A stretch of DNA of 64,000 nucleotides from positions 166,036 through 230,035 of the forward strand of contig NZ_FNII01000008.1 of the NCBI RefSeq assembly GCF_900103865.1, given 5' to 3'. Source of the DNA: Vreelandella arcis. GTDB taxonomy: Bacteria > Pseudomonadota > Gammaproteobacteria > Pseudomonadales > Halomonadaceae. The position numbers and the translations under genes are program-made. Every line of letters begins with the position of its first letter. The first letter of the stretch is position 1. The notes beneath the pieces were generated by a model, which was given only the letters and a program-made list of their open reading frames with translations, was not told where the DNA came from and searched no databases. Shown here in pieces: positions 22,390 through 31,140 of the stretch.

Positions 22390-23328
22390 ATGATTGAATT
22401 ACGCCACTTGCGCACCCTGCTTGCGCTGCGCGAAACCGGGTCACTGGTTGAAGCCGCTGATCGCGTCCACCTCACCCAGTCAGCGCTGTCTCATCAGCTA
22501 AAAGACCTCGAAAGCCGCGTGGACAGCCCGCTGTTTGTGCGTAAGACCCGACCCGTTGAATTCACCCGTGCGGGGCTGCGGCTGCTCGCCTTGGCCGATC
22601 AGGTACTGCCTGAAGTACGCAAAGCGGAACGCGACATCGCACGCATGGCGGGAACCGAACTCGGCCGCCTGCACATGGCGATTGAATGCCACAGCTGTTT
22701 CCAGTGGCTGATGCCCACGGTGGATTACTTTCGCGATCATTGGCCCGAGGTTGAGATCGACATCCCCAGCGGCCACCATTTCGACCCGCTGCCCGCGCTT
22801 GCCCGGGAACAGCTCGATTTGGTCATTACAGCGGATCCGCAACCCCTGGACGGCGTTCGCTATATGCCGCTATTCCGTTATGAGGGTCTATTGGCGGTTG
22901 CTCGCCAGCATCCGTATGCCGCGTACAGCTTCGTCACCCCTGAGGCACTCGCCGATGAAACCTTAATTACCTACCCGGTAGAGCAGTCTCGACTTGACGT
23001 CTTCACTCAGTTTTTAGCCCCCGCCGGGGTTCGCCCACGGGAAATACGCACGGCCGAATTAACGATCATGATGATGCAACTGGTCGCCAGCGGGCGAGGG
23101 GTGTGCGCACTGCCCAATTGGGCACTCACCGAATACCTGGAACGCGACTATGTTAGCGCGGTCAAGCTCGGTGAACAGGGCGTTTGGAGCACGCTCTACG
23201 CGGCCGTTCGCGAAGAAACGCTGGAAGCCCCATGGATGCAGGATTTTTTACGCACGGCTAAGGAAACCTCGTTTGCCGTACTGACTGGCATCAAGCCGGT
23301 GACTCGCGACGCGGAATCAGCAGCGTGA
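22390..23328 (+). CDS. metR: LysR-type regulator MetR
   Basis: Activator of methionine biosynthesis genes. The N-terminal winged HTH (about 1-60, MIELRHLRTLLALRETGSLV ... LTQSALSHQLKDLE) and the C-terminal effector domain match MetR, including SGRGVCALPNWAL. Divergent to metE, the expected target. The last 38 bases overlap the 3' end of the histidine kinase gene on the other strand. I found no perfect TGAA-N5-TTCA site in the intergenic gap. Confidence 0.93.
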   Translation: MIELRHLRTLLALRETGSLVEAADRVHLTQSALSHQLKDLESRVDSPLFVRKTRPVEFTRAGLRLLALADQVLPEVRKAERDIARMAGTELGRLHMAIECHSCFQWLMPTVDYFRDHWPEVEIDIPSGHHFDPLPALAREQLDLVITADPQPLDGVRYMPLFRYEGLLAVARQHPYAAYSFVTPEALADETLITYPVEQSRLDVFTQFLAPAGVRPREIRTAELTIMMMQLVASGRGVCALPNWALTEYLERDYVSAVKLGEQGVWSTLYAAVREETLEAPWMQDFLRTAKETSFAVLTGIKPVTRDAESAA

Positions 23329-24886
23329 ATCGTGCGCCGCCCAAGGTGGGGCTGACATCCACGGTCACGCTGCCGCCATGGCCGGCCATGATTTTTTGCA
23401 CAATGGACAGTCCCAACCCGTAACCGCCCGAGCTGCGTGCCCGGCTGTCGTCTAAACGCGCGAAGGGTTTAAACACGTCGGCCCGGACATCGGCGGGAAT
23501 CCCTGGCCCATCGTCTTCCACGTCAATACGTACCAAATGCGGCTCGTCCCATAGCCCAATGACAACTTGGGACTGGCCATAGCGACACGCGTTACTCACT
23601 AGGTTTTGCAGCGCTCGCTGAAGGTAGCGGGGTTCTGCCAACAGCTCGATGTCTGGCCCCGGCATTAAGGTGATGGTCAAGCCCTCGTGAAGCGGCGAGA
23701 GCGTATCGATCACCCGCTCGGCCATCGCCCGGCATTCGACCAGTGCGGTTTCCAACTCGGCGCCGTTAACGGTCTCGCCGCCCAATCTCGCGTAGGTAAG
23801 AATTTCATCGACCAGTTCATCAAGCTCGGCGATATCGGCATCGATGCCCTGCAGCTGGCGTCGTATAGCGGGCTGTTCGGTCATGTCCTCGACCATTTGC
23901 ACCGCAAAACGAATGCGGGCCACTGGCGTGCGTAGTTCGTGGGACACGGCGCGGATCATCTCTTGCTGACCGCGCAGCAGCGACTGCACTTGATTGGCCA
24001 TGCCGTTGAAGGCCATGCCCAAACGCCCCAGGAAGTCGCCACTTTCCACTTTTACCCGGGTCTCCAACCGGCCGCTGGCAATCCGTGTGGCGGCTAATTC
24101 GAGTCGCGCCATGCGTGATTCAATGCTGCGCATAATCAGATAAATAATCAGCGCCAGCACGACCATCAACGCCATCAGCAAGAGTAGCTGGAGATTAAAC
24201 GGCAGGTTATTGCCCCGGGAAGCCGGCCCTACGGCAAGCCACTGGGCTCTCCCCGGCAACTCATAGAGAAAGCTGATGGTTAACTGCTCACCGCGTAACC
24301 GCGTGACGACTTCACCGCGGGCAAGCTGGGCGTGCTGAGTATCGCTTAGTTCGCTGGGCGGTCGATTTAGCAGCGCAAGGGGCCAACTCCCCTGCTGCAA
24401 ATCCCCTAACCGCTCACGGCGTTCGCCGTCGTTAAGCGGCGATAGCCACGCCCCAAGCATGGCAATCGAGGCGTGCCATTGCTGTTCACTCCAGGCGGGA
24501 AAGTCGGCCTGCAACAGCCAGGATTGACCGGGAATGCGGCGCTTTAACCGCCAGGGTGAGGCCTCGACCAGCACCTTGCCCTGCTCTAAACGAGCGCGTT
24601 CGAAATAGCTCAGCGAGGCGTCTCCCAGCGCCACCAGCGACAACTGCATATCAAGCTTTTCCGCCCAAATGCTCAGTTGGTCTTGGCGTTCACGTGGCGT
24701 GCTCTCGGCTAACTGTTGCGCCATCAGCGACATGGGCAGCGCCGCTAGGGCTTCGCGATAGTCCTCACGGCGCACCTGTTCAATAAAGGCGCGGCCGCCC
24801 AGGGCGATCAGAAACACCACTAATAGCGCGGTACCCAGCAGCAAATAAAAGCGTAAAAACGAGCCATGACTGAGCACCCGCCGCAT
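23291..24886 (-). CDS. rstB: RstB-like sensor histidine kinase
   Basis: Inner-membrane two-component sensor. Transmembrane helices at about 12-34 and 229-252 bracket a periplasmic domain of roughly 195 residues. HAMP, then the H-box AVSHELRTPVAR (His near 314), the N-box NLVSNACRYG, and the G-boxes DDGPGIP and GGYGLGLSIV are all intact. The segment LGMAFNGMANQVQSL and the FARLDDSRARSSGG loop are close to E. coli RstB, although the periplasmic part is longer. Its start (AAGGAC site) is 20 bases after the regulator gene. The final 38 bases run antisense to the end of metR. Confidence 0.85.
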   Translation of the reverse strand: MRRVLSHGSFLRFYLLLGTALLVVFLIALGGRAFIEQVRREDYREALAALPMSLMAQQLAESTPRERQDQLSIWAEKLDMQLSLVALGDASLSYFERARLEQGKVLVEASPWRLKRRIPGQSWLLQADFPAWSEQQWHASIAMLGAWLSPLNDGERRERLGDLQQGSWPLALLNRPPSELSDTQHAQLARGEVVTRLRGEQLTISFLYELPGRAQWLAVGPASRGNNLPFNLQLLLLMALMVVLALIIYLIMRSIESRMARLELAATRIASGRLETRVKVESGDFLGRLGMAFNGMANQVQSLLRGQQEMIRAVSHELRTPVARIRFAVQMVEDMTEQPAIRRQLQGIDADIAELDELVDEILTYARLGGETVNGAELETALVECRAMAERVIDTLSPLHEGLTITLMPGPDIELLAEPRYLQRALQNLVSNACRYGQSQVVIGLWDEPHLVRIDVEDDGPGIPADVRADVFKPFARLDDSRARSSGGYGLGLSIVQKIMAGHGGSVTVDVSPTLGGARFTLLIPRRESPA

Positions 24887-24906
24887 GAGACTGTCCTTCT
24901 GTTTAA

Positions 24907-25665
24907 TCAGCTGTCCTTCACAAACAGGTAACCCTTGCTGCGTACCGTTTTGATACGGTGGGGCTGGTTAGGATCGTCGCCAATTTTGGGGCGAATGCGT
25001 GAAACGCGCACGTCAATCGAGCGATCTTGGCCGTCGTATTTGATTCCCCTCAGGTCGTTGAAGATCTCTTCACGGGTAAGCACACGTCCGGCATTGCGCG
25101 CCAGCAACCATAAAAGATCAAACTCGGCGCTGGTCAGGTCAATGCGCTCCCCCGACAACCAAGCTTCGCGGGTCGCATTATCAATTTCCAGATTCTCAAA
25201 GCGCAGACGAATTTCACCATCGGGGGTCGGCCCATCGGCACGCCGCAACAAGGCGCGCATACGCGCTAAAAGCACCCTCGGCTGAACAGGTTTGGGCACA
25301 TAGTCGTCAGCGCCCATTTCCAACCCCAACACTTGATCCAAGTCGTCGGTGCGGGCCGTCAACATCATAATCGGACCCGCGAAATTGGGTCGAACACGAC
25401 GACAAATCGCCAGGCCATCCTCTCCCGGCAGCATTAAATCAAGAATCACCAGATCCGGCTGCAGGGTTAGGATACGATCCACCCCTTTTGCCCCATCAGC
25501 CTCTAACGTGACTTGAAAACCATTGGCCTCCAAGTAATCGCGGGTGAGCTCAGCCAAGCGTTGGTCATCCTCGATGATGAGCACATGATCCTGGTCAGGG
25601 TAGTCGGGTTTTTGTGGTTCTTGAGATCCAAGCGCCTGAAACTGTTCTTCTAAGTGATCCGCCAT
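24907..25665 (-). CDS. rstA: RstA-like OmpR-family response regulator
   Basis: Receiver domain (about 25-140) with acidic pocket IEDD, phospho-acceptor in LVILDLMLPGEDG, and a Lys in DYVPKPVQP. It is followed by an OmpR-type winged helix with LRGIKYDGQDRSIDVRVSRI and IKTVRSKGYLF, which closely resemble RstA. It precedes the kinase gene in the same operon. The start is uncertain: ATG at 25665 gives a 22-residue leader. GTG at 25683 or TTG at 25677 would add a few residues. Confidence 0.87.
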   Translation of the reverse strand: MADHLEEQFQALGSQEPQKPDYPDQDHVLIIEDDQRLAELTRDYLEANGFQVTLEADGAKGVDRILTLQPDLVILDLMLPGEDGLAICRRVRPNFAGPIMMLTARTDDLDQVLGLEMGADDYVPKPVQPRVLLARMRALLRRADGPTPDGEIRLRFENLEIDNATREAWLSGERIDLTSAEFDLLWLLARNAGRVLTREEIFNDLRGIKYDGQDRSIDVRVSRIRPKIGDDPNQPHRIKTVRSKGYLFVKDS

Positions 25666-25893
25666 CCTCGTTATCAACTCCACTTCTAGGTGTCTTATCG
25701 CCTGCTTCCCCCATACAAAAGCAGAACCTTGGTATTTGTTTCCAGGATACCTTAAAAGTGCCCAGGCGCCTGCTAGGCGACGCCAAATCCACGATATTTA
25801 TCCATTTAAGCCAACGGCGATGGCTTGATTCTTATCACAACCACGGCTAATGTAGAGATGCAAACTGTCGACAATCTGACAGGAGGAAAAGCC

Positions 25894-26025
25894 ATGGGAA
25901 GCGGTAAAGCCAAAAGTATTATCAAACGCGTTTACGTACCGACTCAAGTGCGCGACCTGCCCAACGGAGAGAAGCTGAAAATCCCCGGGCATTACAAATC
26001 GCCGCCTGATGAAGAGCAAAGTTAA
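25894..26025 (+). CDS. conserved small protein, 43 residues
   Basis: Starts MGSGKAKSIIKRVYVPTQVR and ends with an acidic PPDEEQS tail. The ribosome site CAGGAGGAAAA is close to ideal, and a strong terminator follows 24 bases after the stop, so the gene is very likely real. It is soluble and basic in its first half. I do not recognise a family and assign no function. An upstream in-frame extension to 25825 lacks a ribosome site and is not used. Confidence 0.7.
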   Translation: MGSGKAKSIIKRVYVPTQVRDLPNGEKLKIPGHYKSPPDEEQS

Positions 26026-26048
26026 ACAAAATCAATATGAAGTTACTT

Positions 26049-26077
26049 AATAAGGCAGGCCTAGCGCCTGCCTTATT
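26049..26077. terminator. bidirectional terminator between two small genes
   Basis: Twelve-base stem AATAAGGCAGGC / GCCTGCCTTATT with a CTAGC loop, between the 43-residue gene (plus) and the PLDc_N-like gene (minus). Confidence 0.85.
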
Positions 26078-26104
26078 CATATCAGCTTGCTGAACCTTGC
26101 GGCG

Positions 26105-26284
26105 CTAGCCTTTGGGGCCTAACAAAAACCATACAATCAACCCGACCAGCGGGAAGAACAGCAGCACTAATATCCATAGGAGCTTGGACAAACCGCCCGC
26201 CGAGCTTTTCGACACTTTGATAATCGCCCAAACGACGATGATCAACCAAATTAAGCCCAGTAGTCCACCGACTTCGATACCCAT
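26105..26284 (-). CDS. small PLDc_N-type membrane protein, 59 residues
   Basis: Read on the minus strand from the ATG at 26284 (AAGGAG eight bases upstream): two hydrophobic helices, GLLGLIWLIIVVWAII and LLWILVLLFFPLVGLIVWFL, joined by a polar KVSKSSAGGLSK loop, ending LGPKG. The FFPLVGLIVWFLLGPK stretch is typical of the PLDc_N family, found as stand-alone membrane peptides and at the N-terminus of cardiolipin synthases. Here only the membrane domain exists, with no HKD phospholipase domain. Function unknown. Confidence 0.82.
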   Translation of the reverse strand: MGIEVGGLLGLIWLIIVVWAIIKVSKSSAGGLSKLLWILVLLFFPLVGLIVWFLLGPKG

Positions 26285-26350
26285 ATCAACTCCTTATGTT
26301 GGGATCTGTGCCCTCGCAGCTAAGCATATCGATACACCCGACACAAGCTG

Positions 26351-27697
26351 CTAAGCCAAGGGCTGCCAATTGAGTGCCGCCTGACGGCCCCGCGCCTCAT
26401 TGACCTGCGCACAAATCAGCATCGCCACGCCAAACAACACCGCACACAGCAGAATAGACGCCTGCAAGCCCACCAATGCCTGAAGCCCACCTAGCAGTAC
26501 AATCCCCATAACACCGGCCAACTTATTGGCCAGGCCCCAAAAGCCGAAGAATTCCGCTGACTTAGTGGTCGGCGAGAACAGCCCCACCAGTGCTCGGCTC
26601 GCCGACTGACTGGAGCCCAAGCTCAGCCCCGCCAAACAGCCCACCAGCAAAAAAACGTACTGAGCTTGCCACTGCCACCCGGCGTAATGGTTCACCCAGT
26701 CGGTAAACTGAGGCGTCAGCCAAATAGCCAGAATGGCGCACACCCATAGCGCTAAGGTCATTTGATAGGTGCGCTTTGCGCCGACGTGGTCTTGAATCCA
26801 ACCAAACCCCAACGCCCCGGCGGCGGCAGTAATTTGCACAATAATGAACATAATATTGCGCACGCCGGCTTCCCAGCCAATCACCTGCGCACCATAGATG
26901 AAGGCAAAGGCGATGATGATGTACACCCCCGCCATGGAGAATAACAGCGACACAAGGAAAACCGACAAATCCCTGAAATGTTTTAGTTCGTGGAAGGTAT
27001 TGGTCACGCGCCGCCGCGCCGTATGCCAGTAGGATCCGCGCCGGGGTAGCGGTGTTCCTCGCTCCTTCAGCCACATAAAGGTGGGTATGGCGGCCACCAA
27101 GAAGAACCCCGCTGCAAAGGGGCCTACCCAGCGAATACGCTCGAAATTATCGGCACTCGCTTCTCCCAGCACGATGAGCGTAAACCCAGCGGCAAAAAGG
27201 CCGCCGATATAGCCCAATGCCCATCCAAACCCGGAAATTTTGCCCAGCGCATGCGGTGGCCCCAGCGCGGGCAAAAAGGCCGCAATAAAAGACTCGCCCA
27301 TTGAGTAGGCGTAATTTGAGATAATAATCAGGATAAGCCCCAGAACCACATAGCCGGGCGCTACAAAGTACAGCATGGCGGTGGCGGCGACGGTGGCTAA
27401 ATAGCTGACGAACAGAAAGCGCTTTTTTTCCGCGCGCTCGTCCATGATCGCCCCGCAGAGTGGCGCGGTGATCACGACCAACAGATAGCTAATCGCAAGG
27501 GCAAGGCTCCACAGCAGGTTGGCAAGACGAAAGTTACCGTCACGCTCTCCCACGATCACCGTGGTAAATAATTCACCGAACACCACGGTGATAATCAGCA
27601 ACGTATAGGCTTGATTGGCAAAATCGAACATCGCCCAGCCAAAAATCTCACGGCGCGAAGCGAAGTCAGAAGCAGCACTGGTAGGTTGAGCGCGCAC
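26351..27697 (-). CDS. MFS transporter of the Atg22/UMF1-like family
   Basis: About twelve hydrophobic helices in 448 residues. The first contains GWAMFDFANQAYTLLIITVVF, typical of Atg22-like/UMF1 MFS proteins, and the loop after helix 2 has MDERAEKKR. Some Atg22-like proteins export amino acids, but the bacterial members' substrates are mostly unknown, so I assign none. I start at GTG 27697 (GAGGG eight bases upstream). The frame opens at GTG 27712. Monocistronic by spacing. Confidence 0.8.
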   Translation of the reverse strand: MRAQPTSAASDFASRREIFGWAMFDFANQAYTLLIITVVFGELFTTVIVGERDGNFRLANLLWSLALAISYLLVVITAPLCGAIMDERAEKKRFLFVSYLATVAATAMLYFVAPGYVVLGLILIIISNYAYSMGESFIAAFLPALGPPHALGKISGFGWALGYIGGLFAAGFTLIVLGEASADNFERIRWVGPFAAGFFLVAAIPTFMWLKERGTPLPRRGSYWHTARRRVTNTFHELKHFRDLSVFLVSLLFSMAGVYIIIAFAFIYGAQVIGWEAGVRNIMFIIVQITAAAGALGFGWIQDHVGAKRTYQMTLALWVCAILAIWLTPQFTDWVNHYAGWQWQAQYVFLLVGCLAGLSLGSSQSASRALVGLFSPTTKSAEFFGFWGLANKLAGVMGIVLLGGLQALVGLQASILLCAVLFGVAMLICAQVNEARGRQAALNWQPLA

Positions 27698-27824
27698 GAT
27701 GGTTTCCCTCACCTGCTAGCAAAGTGACTTAGCCTAGCAGCTTGGAATAAAAAAGCGACACACCAAATGTTGGACAATAGGCATGGGGATTGAGCGTCAC
27801 GGTTGGCGCGCCTGAATTAAGCTT

Positions 27825-27971
27825 TCAAAGCCACCAGTGGGCAATCACTGCGGCAAGCCCAACGACAAGCGCTGTGATCACGGTGACAGACACAGCACGG
27901 TCTAACCAGCGGTCGAAGACAACCCCCTTGGCATGCCTTCGTGTGGCTCCGTGCCGTGTTTTCTTGACCAT
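27825..27971 (-). CDS. 48-residue membrane protein downstream of the BCCT gene
   Basis: From the ATG at 27971, only 15 bases after the BCCT stop, the frame encodes a basic head (MVKKTRHGATRRHAK) and one strongly hydrophobic helix (about 27-48, VSVTVITALVVGLAAVIAHWWL) before TGA. The net positive N-terminus predicts N-in topology. The ribosome site is poor, so it may be translationally coupled to the transporter. I do not recognise the family. Codon use and position suggest a real small gene, possibly a transporter-associated subunit, but that is inference. Confidence 0.55.
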   Translation of the reverse strand: MVKKTRHGATRRHAKGVVFDRWLDRAVSVTVITALVVGLAAVIAHWWL

Positions 27972-27986
27972 TAGTCTTTACCCCAT

Positions 27987-29612
27987 TTAATGGTTGATGC
28001 GACGATTAATGACGTTCGGGGCACGACGCAGCCGCTCCTCTTCGCCCAGCTCTTCGGCTTCAAAGGCATCGGCGCCCACCGGGGTTTCACCATGCCGACG
28101 GTACAGTTGAGTGAGCATGGATTTACGGTCGGCACGTAGCTCACGCACCAACACAATCACCATCATATAAAGAATAAAGGTGAAGGGTAATGCCGACAGC
28201 ACCGACGCCGACTGCAACCCCGAAAGACCGCCCGCCACAATCAACGTAAAGCAGATCGCAGCAATCAAAACGCCCCATATTACACGCTTGTATAACGGCG
28301 GGTTAATTGAGCCATTATCGGTCATTTGCGCCACGATGTAGGACGCCGAGTCGGCTGATGTCACCAGGAAGATAAAAATTAGCATGATGGCGATAAGCGA
28401 CAACACACCGGAAAACGGCATTAGGTCGAACATTTCAAACAACGCCACGGTGATATTGTCCTGAGTGGCAGCCGCCAGGCCAACATTGTCACCGGCCAGC
28501 TCCATATTTAACGCGGCACCGCCGAATACCCCGATCCATAAGCACGCCAGCAATGGAGGAACCAGCAGCACGCCAAAGATATATTCCTTGATCGTCCGGC
28601 CACGGGAGACGCGCGCCACAAAGGAGCCAACAAACGGCGACCAGGCAATCACCCATGCCCAGTAGAAAATGGTCCAGCTACTCGCCCAGTTTTCATCGCT
28701 GTAAGGCGCGGTGCGCAAGCTCATGCCAATGAAGTTTTGCAAATAATCGCCAATCCCCACCGTAATGGTTTCCAGGATAGCAACGGTTGGGCCGGTAAAC
28801 AGCACGTAGAGCATCAAGCCGATACATAGCAGCATGTTCAAGTTCGACAGCCGCTTAATGCCTTTATCAAGCCCTGACCAGGTCGACAGCATATAGGCGC
28901 AAAACATCACAAACAGGATAACAAATTGCCAAAAACCATTTTCCGGCAGGCCAAAAACAGCATTCAACCCGCCGTTCATCTGTAACACGCCGAGCCCTAG
29001 CGATGTGGCGACCCCCATGACCGTGGCGACAACGGCAAACACATCAAGCCAGGAGGCATAAGGACGAATCCGCGGGTGTTTCGCCGTAACCGATGACAGT
29101 ACCGACGACACCAGCCCTGCTTGGCCTTTGCGGAACTGAAAGTAGGCAATGATCAGACCGACGACAGAAAACGCCGCCCACTGGTGAATACCCCAGTTAA
29201 AATAACTGTATTGAATAGCGTAGCGCGCCGACGCCTCGGTTTCCGCCGTCACATCCCCGTAAGGCGGCTCGATGTAATGCAACATGGGCTCGGCCATGCC
29301 ATAGAACACCAACCCCACACCGAAACCGGCGGCCAGTAGCATGCTGATCCAGGAAAAAAAGCTATAGTTTGGCCGGCTATCCTGGGGGCCCAAGCGTACC
29401 TTGCCGTATTTGCTTAGTGCTAAACCAAACAAAAACACCACAAAGCCAAATACAGAAAATAGGTAGAACCAACCGAATAGCTCGGTAACCCTTGATAACG
29501 CCGCCTCTGCCGCACTGCCAAAACTTTCAGGAAACGACGCGCCGACAACCACCAAGCCGAAGATGATCAGCGTTGATGCGATGAATACCGACTTGCCTCC
29601 ATGATTTGCCAT
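27987..29612 (-). CDS. BCCT-family betaine/choline/carnitine transporter
   Basis: Sodium- or proton-coupled uptake of quaternary ammonium osmolytes. The 541 residues contain twelve hydrophobic segments and the BCCT signature around WTIFYWAWVIAWSPFVGSF followed by VARVSRGRTIKEY. The NWGIHQWAAF stretch is also typical. The cytoplasmic C-terminus is short (LEEERLRRAPNVINRR), unlike the long osmosensing tail of BetP or BetT. GGGAGG precedes the ATG. In a halophile that also has ectD, osmoprotectant uptake is the natural role. The exact substrate cannot be read. Confidence 0.92.
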   Translation of the reverse strand: MANHGGKSVFIASTLIIFGLVVVGASFPESFGSAAEAALSRVTELFGWFYLFSVFGFVVFLFGLALSKYGKVRLGPQDSRPNYSFFSWISMLLAAGFGVGLVFYGMAEPMLHYIEPPYGDVTAETEASARYAIQYSYFNWGIHQWAAFSVVGLIIAYFQFRKGQAGLVSSVLSSVTAKHPRIRPYASWLDVFAVVATVMGVATSLGLGVLQMNGGLNAVFGLPENGFWQFVILFVMFCAYMLSTWSGLDKGIKRLSNLNMLLCIGLMLYVLFTGPTVAILETITVGIGDYLQNFIGMSLRTAPYSDENWASSWTIFYWAWVIAWSPFVGSFVARVSRGRTIKEYIFGVLLVPPLLACLWIGVFGGAALNMELAGDNVGLAAATQDNITVALFEMFDLMPFSGVLSLIAIMLIFIFLVTSADSASYIVAQMTDNGSINPPLYKRVIWGVLIAAICFTLIVAGGLSGLQSASVLSALPFTFILYMMVIVLVRELRADRKSMLTQLYRRHGETPVGADAFEAEELGEEERLRRAPNVINRRINH

Positions 29613-29670
29613 ATAACCTCCCTGTTAAATGAGCATGGCGCGCAAACTACGTGCGCCTGCGAGCAAAATC

Positions 29671-29689
29671 GTAACACCTACATTGTTAC
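29671..29689. promoter_or_regulatory. inverted repeat upstream of the BCCT gene
   Basis: GTAACA - 7 bases - TGTTAC, 59 bases upstream of the BCCT start, in the 175-base gap to the divergent small gene. Candidate operator only. Confidence 0.35.
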
Positions 29690-29787
29690 TCTGCATGGAC
29701 GCCGCTTTAACGCCAAACCATGCCAGGTCCACTGAACTCTCCCTAGCCAGCGCGTTCCAACGTACGTAACCAAACGAGGGAGGCTTC

Positions 29788-30162
29788 ATGCCCCAGATGA
29801 ATCGTGATCAACGTAACGCCGCCTGGCAAGCCGCCAATCAATGGCGTGCGCGTGCCGCTCAGACTCAACCCAGCGGCCTCATGGGCAGTTTAAAACTGCT
29901 TTTCACATGGCTGGCGTTTGGCGCATTGATGATTGTCGGCGTGGTACTAGGTTTGTTTTTCCTGTTAGTGGGTTGGGCCATGATGCCGTTTGTCCGCCAC
30001 AAGATGAAAAAGCGTATGGAGCAGATGCGCGCCCAGAATGCACAGGATATCGGCGGCAGCCAATCGGAGCCGTCGCCAGGCGCTGGCCGCCATGATGTGC
30101 TTGAAGGCCAATATGAAGTTAAACGTGATGCACGTAACAGCGCCAAAAACGACAGCCCATAA
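29788..30162 (+). CDS. conserved membrane protein of unknown function, 124 residues
   Basis: A polar N-terminus (MNRDQRNAAWQAANQWRARA) precedes one long or hairpin hydrophobic region (about 32-68, LLFTWLAFGALMIVGVVLGLFFLLVGWAMMPF). A basic stretch RHKMKKRMEQMRAQ and a hydrophilic tail with DVLEGQYEVKRD follow. GAGGGAGGC precedes the ATG. The basic patch after the helix predicts the C-terminal half is cytoplasmic. Diverges from the BCCT gene. No function assigned. Confidence 0.7.
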   Translation: MPQMNRDQRNAAWQAANQWRARAAQTQPSGLMGSLKLLFTWLAFGALMIVGVVLGLFFLLVGWAMMPFVRHKMKKRMEQMRAQNAQDIGGSQSEPSPGAGRHDVLEGQYEVKRDARNSAKNDSP

Positions 30163-30194
30163 TGGCTCAGGCTCCATTACGTTCGTTGGTATAG

Positions 30195-31088
30195 TTATTG
30201 GGGTGCATGAAGCCAGATAAAGGCGGCCGCTAGCGTCAATGGCATGACGACTAAGCTACCCAAATTGCCGATCAGCACCAATGAAGCCACCTTGTGAGGG
30301 GCTAAACGGTATTGTTCAGCGACTAAGTAATTCAACACGGCAGGCGGCAATGCCGCAAACACCAGCAGCACGGCTGCCTGCAAGCTATTGAAAGGCAACA
30401 GCGCAATCAACGGTAGTGCAATCACCAGCCCCGATAACGGACATAGCACCGCGCCCAAAAGACCGGTTCGCCAATCGCTAAAGTCGATTTCCAGCAAGCG
30501 AACACCCAGCGCAAACAGCATCAACGGGATGCATACCCCACCCAGCATATTCATGGCATCCAGTAGCCACACAGGCAGCGGCAGTCCGCTTACGTTGACT
30601 GCCAGTCCCGCCAAACTCGCCGCCACAATCGGCATGCGTAACAAACGCCATAGCGAAATGCGCGGGTCGAGCATATGAAGCCCCACCGAAAAGTGCAGCA
30701 GCATCTCGACGATAAATACCACCACCGCGGCCGGCAGTGCCTGCTCGCCGTATGCCAGCACGATCAGGGGAATGCCCATATTGCCGGAATTGTTGAACAT
30801 CATCGGCGGTAGAAAGGTTTTGATGTCCAGGCGCAACCAGCGAGCGACCGGCCATAACAACACCCCTGAACCGAGCACCACCGCAACGGCAGCGCTCGCC
30901 AGCCAGGCATAATCGGCTAGGGGTGCCTGTCGGTCGGCCAACACAGCAAACACCAAAAGCGGTACAAACAGCTCCATGTTCAGGGTATTCAAGCTGCGAA
31001 TGTCCGGCGTTCGGAAACGTCCGTACGCGACACCCGCCCCGGTAATCAAAAAAACCGGCAATAGCGTCGCGAGAATTTGGCCGATCAT
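30195..31088 (-). CDS. AEC-family (auxin efflux carrier-like) permease
   Basis: A membrane protein of 297 residues with about ten hydrophobic helices in two halves, as in the AEC/BART superfamily. The conserved FNNSGNMGIPL (near 100) and the related late LIGNLGSLVVMPLTL are the paired unwound-helix motifs of this family. Bacterial members transport malonate, malate or other organic acids. The substrate here is not determinable. It follows glnE by 52 bases on the same strand and may be read through from it. Confidence 0.86.
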   Translation of the reverse strand: MIGQILATLLPVFLITGAGVAYGRFRTPDIRSLNTLNMELFVPLLVFAVLADRQAPLADYAWLASAAVAVVLGSGVLLWPVARWLRLDIKTFLPPMMFNNSGNMGIPLIVLAYGEQALPAAVVVFIVEMLLHFSVGLHMLDPRISLWRLLRMPIVAASLAGLAVNVSGLPLPVWLLDAMNMLGGVCIPLMLFALGVRLLEIDFSDWRTGLLGAVLCPLSGLVIALPLIALLPFNSLQAAVLLVFAALPPAVLNYLVAEQYRLAPHKVASLVLIGNLGSLVVMPLTLAAAFIWLHAPQ

Positions 31089-31140
31089 CGCCGGGCCCTT
31101 CCCTGTAGCACTCTATCCATCAACGATCCTTAATGCGCCG

